Shown: positions 61,204-64,000 of the stretch, piece by piece
How the letters are laid out: each line of letters opens with the position of its first letter
Position numbering within the stretch: position 1 is the stretch's first letter
Assembly: GCF_020085105.1 (NCBI RefSeq)
Contig: NC_058064.1
Location: 11,686,501 to 11,750,500 of the forward strand
DNA length: 64,000 bases
Direction: 5' to 3'
Source: Siniperca chuatsi
Taxonomy: Eukaryota > Chordata > Actinopteri > Centrarchiformes > Sinipercidae
Position numbers and translations under genes: made by a program
Notes under the pieces: generated by a model
Databases searched by the model: none
What the model saw: the letters and a program-made list of their open reading frames with translations, nothing else
What the model was told of the DNA's origin: nothing

Positions 61204-63510
61204 TTAATGCCAAATTCACAGTATTGTTGTTCCTATTGTTGTTCCTATTTACACATTTTTCTGTTTGTGTTGGTAGACAACAGAATGGGTCAGTATGAAA
61301 TTTGATCGCATAAAATACAGTCATAAATACTATGTTATACTGACAACACTAGAAGCAACAAAAGGCTGTCATATTCAAGTACAGCCACAAAGCATCTTCC
61401 ACCACATTTAAATGGCTTTGTGTGATGACAACCAACCACTCTTTAATACCACATTAAGACAGATGTGGATACCTGGAAAAAATGCTTCCTCTCAGACGGG
61501 TTTTTAAGCAGATTCTGGACCAGCACCATGAAGTTCATTTGAGATTTCTCCACTTCTGAGTCCTTCTGTAACACAGGAAGTACTATAAGGTTTAATTCAC
61601 ACATTGGGATTCTAGTGTGCTGAATAAAAATAAACATAAGCTGTGTTTACAATTGTATATTATATGTTGCTCAGAAAGAAAAAAAAGTTCTTCAATCTTA
61701 CCCCTGAAGATGCAGAGACCTTCAACTTATTTATTAGAGTTTGAATAGCCCTGGAATCTGGTGGGCCCTCTTTGTGAATCAAATCCAAAATGATCTACAG
61801 TAGGAGATACAGATTATATATAAAAAAAAACAAAACAAAAACAAACTTCATATGAACATAAAGTACAATTGCAGTAATATTCTTTCCTAATAGGGATCAA
61901 GTATTTCAGACAAGCTTATTCAAGATAATCGCTTCTTTTTTCCTCAAACACAATATCAAAGATGACGAGCACAAGTGAAAGCACAAATTCTGCTGTGAAT
62001 GAGGTTGACAGCTACATTCAAAGATACAGGTATGGAGGCTATAACTTCAAGTGCTCTTTTTGTTCTTGATGTGTATGATTTCTAATAGGAAACATGTAGA
62101 GCTCATCAACATAGTGCGGTGTGAACATCCACTTTGATGTTCAGTAGCCTTAAAGAACAAATCCTGAGGAATGAATGCCATTTTAGAAGCCTGGAGAGTG
62201 CACAGCATCACAGGCTCAGTGTGATGGAGGCATGTCGCAACTAAAACTTTCTGGAAGCAGGAGGGTTTGAACCTGACAGCAGCCAAAGTATTGACTTTTG
62301 TACACGTCAAAGAGCAAGTATAGATCACTGATTGGTTTTTATCTCTATCTAGTTAAATTCACTGTTTTGATATCTGCTGCTTACATAAATTGCATTCTGC
62401 TGTTTGAGGCACACACACACAACAGAAGATAAACTCTCACCCTTGCTCTCAACCCCAAGAGGAGCTGAGCAGTCTGCTTGAAACTCATGACCTCAGGAAC
62501 AGTTTGCGTCACCATGGTCACAAACTCCTCCACTTTCCCATACTGCTTCACGTCTCTCTGCCGTATGACCTGCCATATGTACGAGTATGTCAGCTGCAGA
62601 GGGGAAGCCATCAAGCGAAGGGAGGCCAGGGGAAGGGCACCTCCAACACCTGTGCAGAACATGACATTAAGTTAGCACGTTTTGTGTAAGCATGTGTGAA
62701 AAGCCAGCAGTTTTTTTTTTTTGTTTGAAGCTGAAATTGTTGCATTAGGCACATATATGCATTTTATTTTATTGTTTTAACTTGTGTACATGGTTTCTAC
62801 TAATTTTCTACTTTGAACTTATATGATGCGCGTATGTGCTTTGTGTTTCATACTGTGTTTCTGTTTCACTGCTGTGTAACCAACTGAACTGCCCTTCAGG
62901 GACAATCTTCCCCTCTATCAGTGATGATGATGAGATCCATTGGATTTGCAAAATGTGTGTGTTTAATACAAACCTACCAACAGCATTAGTGGTTTTGCAA
63001 ACTGGAGTCAGAAGTTGCTGTAGGGGGCGCTGCAGTGCTAACGACATGCTTTGATCACTGCAGATAAACTGCAGAGGACTTGGAAGTGTGCACGTTTGCG
63101 CGTGCACATGCAGTCGTGAAGAGAATAAGCGCCAAACTACAGCCGAGTTAGATTCAAACTTTAAGTAGATAGCGTGGGCGGTATATTGTTACTTAAGGGA
63201 GTCATCATAGTTGATATTACACGATGCAGCGACCGATCAGGACATCCGGGGATGCTTTCATTTGAAATCAAGCAGCCTGGACAGTCTCTGCTAACGGTTG
63301 TTAGCTAGCTAATCACCAAACAGCGCCAAAATAACTGAAAAGACTTTGTTACACGCATGTTGAACTGCGATATAAAGCAAACAGTCAGTTTACCGCAACA
63401 GATGGCTTGCGCTGCATGTCATTTTCTGACCACCGTTCACGGCGGCAGCTACTGTTAGCTTGCTAACGTTAGCTTAGCAACTTACCTGTAGTATCAGAGC
63501 GTTTCTCCAT
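58338..63510 (-). CDS. TIN2 N-terminal domain + 11 C2H2 zinc fingers
   Basis: Seven exons: 63486-63510, 62441-62649, 61702-61794, 61473-61565, 60943-61053, 60143-60266 and 58338-60031. They sum to 2,349 nt, 782 residues plus stop, in phase throughout. It starts MEKRSDTTG. Residues ~9-218 resemble the TINF2 N-terminal domain (IWQVIRQRDVKQYGKVEEFV, LLLGLRAR, EVFPVQYGTKFDTALQAL, LLPVPNLSQ). A proline/serine-rich acidic linker follows (PPPPPPESPK, SDTEDLGVMSDDSD), then RRKKQIRPPADR, then 11 regular C2H2 fingers (~440-750) with TGEKPF-type linkers and a basic tail ending DEEDEGSDDY. Intron positions and several exon lengths (93, 111, 124 nt) equal those of the left neighbour, so the two are tandem paralogs; this one lacks the Myb/SANT-like exons. 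It is probably a nuclear DNA-binding protein; any telomere link is inference. Confidence 0.88.
61141..61200. repeat. (TG)n(TA)n microsatellite in intron
   Basis: Four TG units are followed by about 26 TA units, within an intron of the zinc-finger gene. Confidence 0.95.
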
Positions 63511-64000
63511 TCTGTGGTGAGGATGTGTCGCTAATTCATGAGTTAATCAACCGAGTGCACAAATAGGCAGACAATGTTGCAGTTTACCCAGATATATAAT
63601 GTTTTAAAGTATTTAACCGTCTTTCTCCCGACCGTCAAGCCAGGAAGAATAATGGCGACCGGCGGGTAGCGGCTTTCCAAAACAAAAGTCCGACTGTTTC
63701 CGGCGGATCTTCCTATATAAAATAAAAGCACAATCTTTGCAAAAGTTGCTATGAAGGAGCAGAAAACACAAAAGCAATCGGCCATATGAATTATGATAGT
63801 TATGACCTACATTATAATTATTTTTAATAATGATATTTTCACTGTGTTGAGGACCTTGGTGTATTCATTCATTCATTCTTTCTACGTGTCTAAATTTAGT
63901 TTTACTATAAAGTGTGAAAGTATACAAAGTATAGATGTCCAATGAAAACAAAGGAGTTACAGTATAACAAGATCCAGCTCAGTGCTGCATTACAGCCACA
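63511..64000. promoter_or_regulatory. 5' flank of the TIN2-zinc-finger gene
   Basis: GC-rich sequence with 'aataatggcgaccggcgg' (YY1-like) at about 63648-63665 and 'cctatataaaataaa' (TATA-like) near 63713 lies upstream of the start at 63510. No coding exon was seen to the window end. Confidence 0.4.

Overview
The window is a gene-dense stretch of a ray-finned fish nuclear genome, most likely a percomorph teleost. All genes are spliced with short introns. The protein families are vertebrate ones. The introns carry dispersed repeats of types I know from teleost genomes: the palindromic unit around 'acctgtagtgctgtttatcc', the 'tgttagcatgctaac' family, a fish LINE, a tRNA-type SINE tail and hAT-like MITEs. 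I found no bacterial features, no CRISPR array, no retrovirus-like or capsid-bearing element, and no tRNA or rRNA gene.

Layout, left to right. (1) pwp1, a ribosome-biogenesis WD-repeat gene, minus strand, 615-4350; its 3' exons lie beyond the left edge. (2) 4900-7700: a decayed LINE, then a broken copy of ano6 3' exons, then a copy of pwp1 exon 2. The order pwp1 / ano6' / pwp1' / ano6 is what a direct tandem duplication of a pwp1-ano6 segment leaves. (3) ano6 (TMEM16F scramblase and channel), minus strand, 9774-25115; 20 coding exons read as 918 codons. (4) ints13 (Integrator subunit 13, asunder), plus strand, 26336-34925, head-to-head with ano6 across about 1.2 kb. (5) A five-exon dystroglycan paralog of about 1,523 residues, minus strand, 35545-44450, convergent with ints13. 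(6) 44451-48326: repeats and a SINE. (7) 48327-63510: two tandem minus-strand genes that share a TIN2 (TINF2) N-terminal domain joined to C2H2 zinc fingers. The left gene also carries four Myb/SANT-like domains at its N terminus and keeps one open frame across 12 exons (1,147 residues). The right gene has 782 residues and 11 fingers.

The most novel-looking items are the Myb/SANT x4 - TIN2 domain - zinc-finger protein with its sister gene, and the dystroglycan paralog. The paralog keeps the self-cleavage site and the cysteine pair but lacks the dystrophin-binding PPxY tail. Exon boundaries were read by eye from splice consensus and checked by summing reading-frame phases. They are predictions, not transcript evidence. 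Family calls rest on remembered protein sequences, since no database search was possible.
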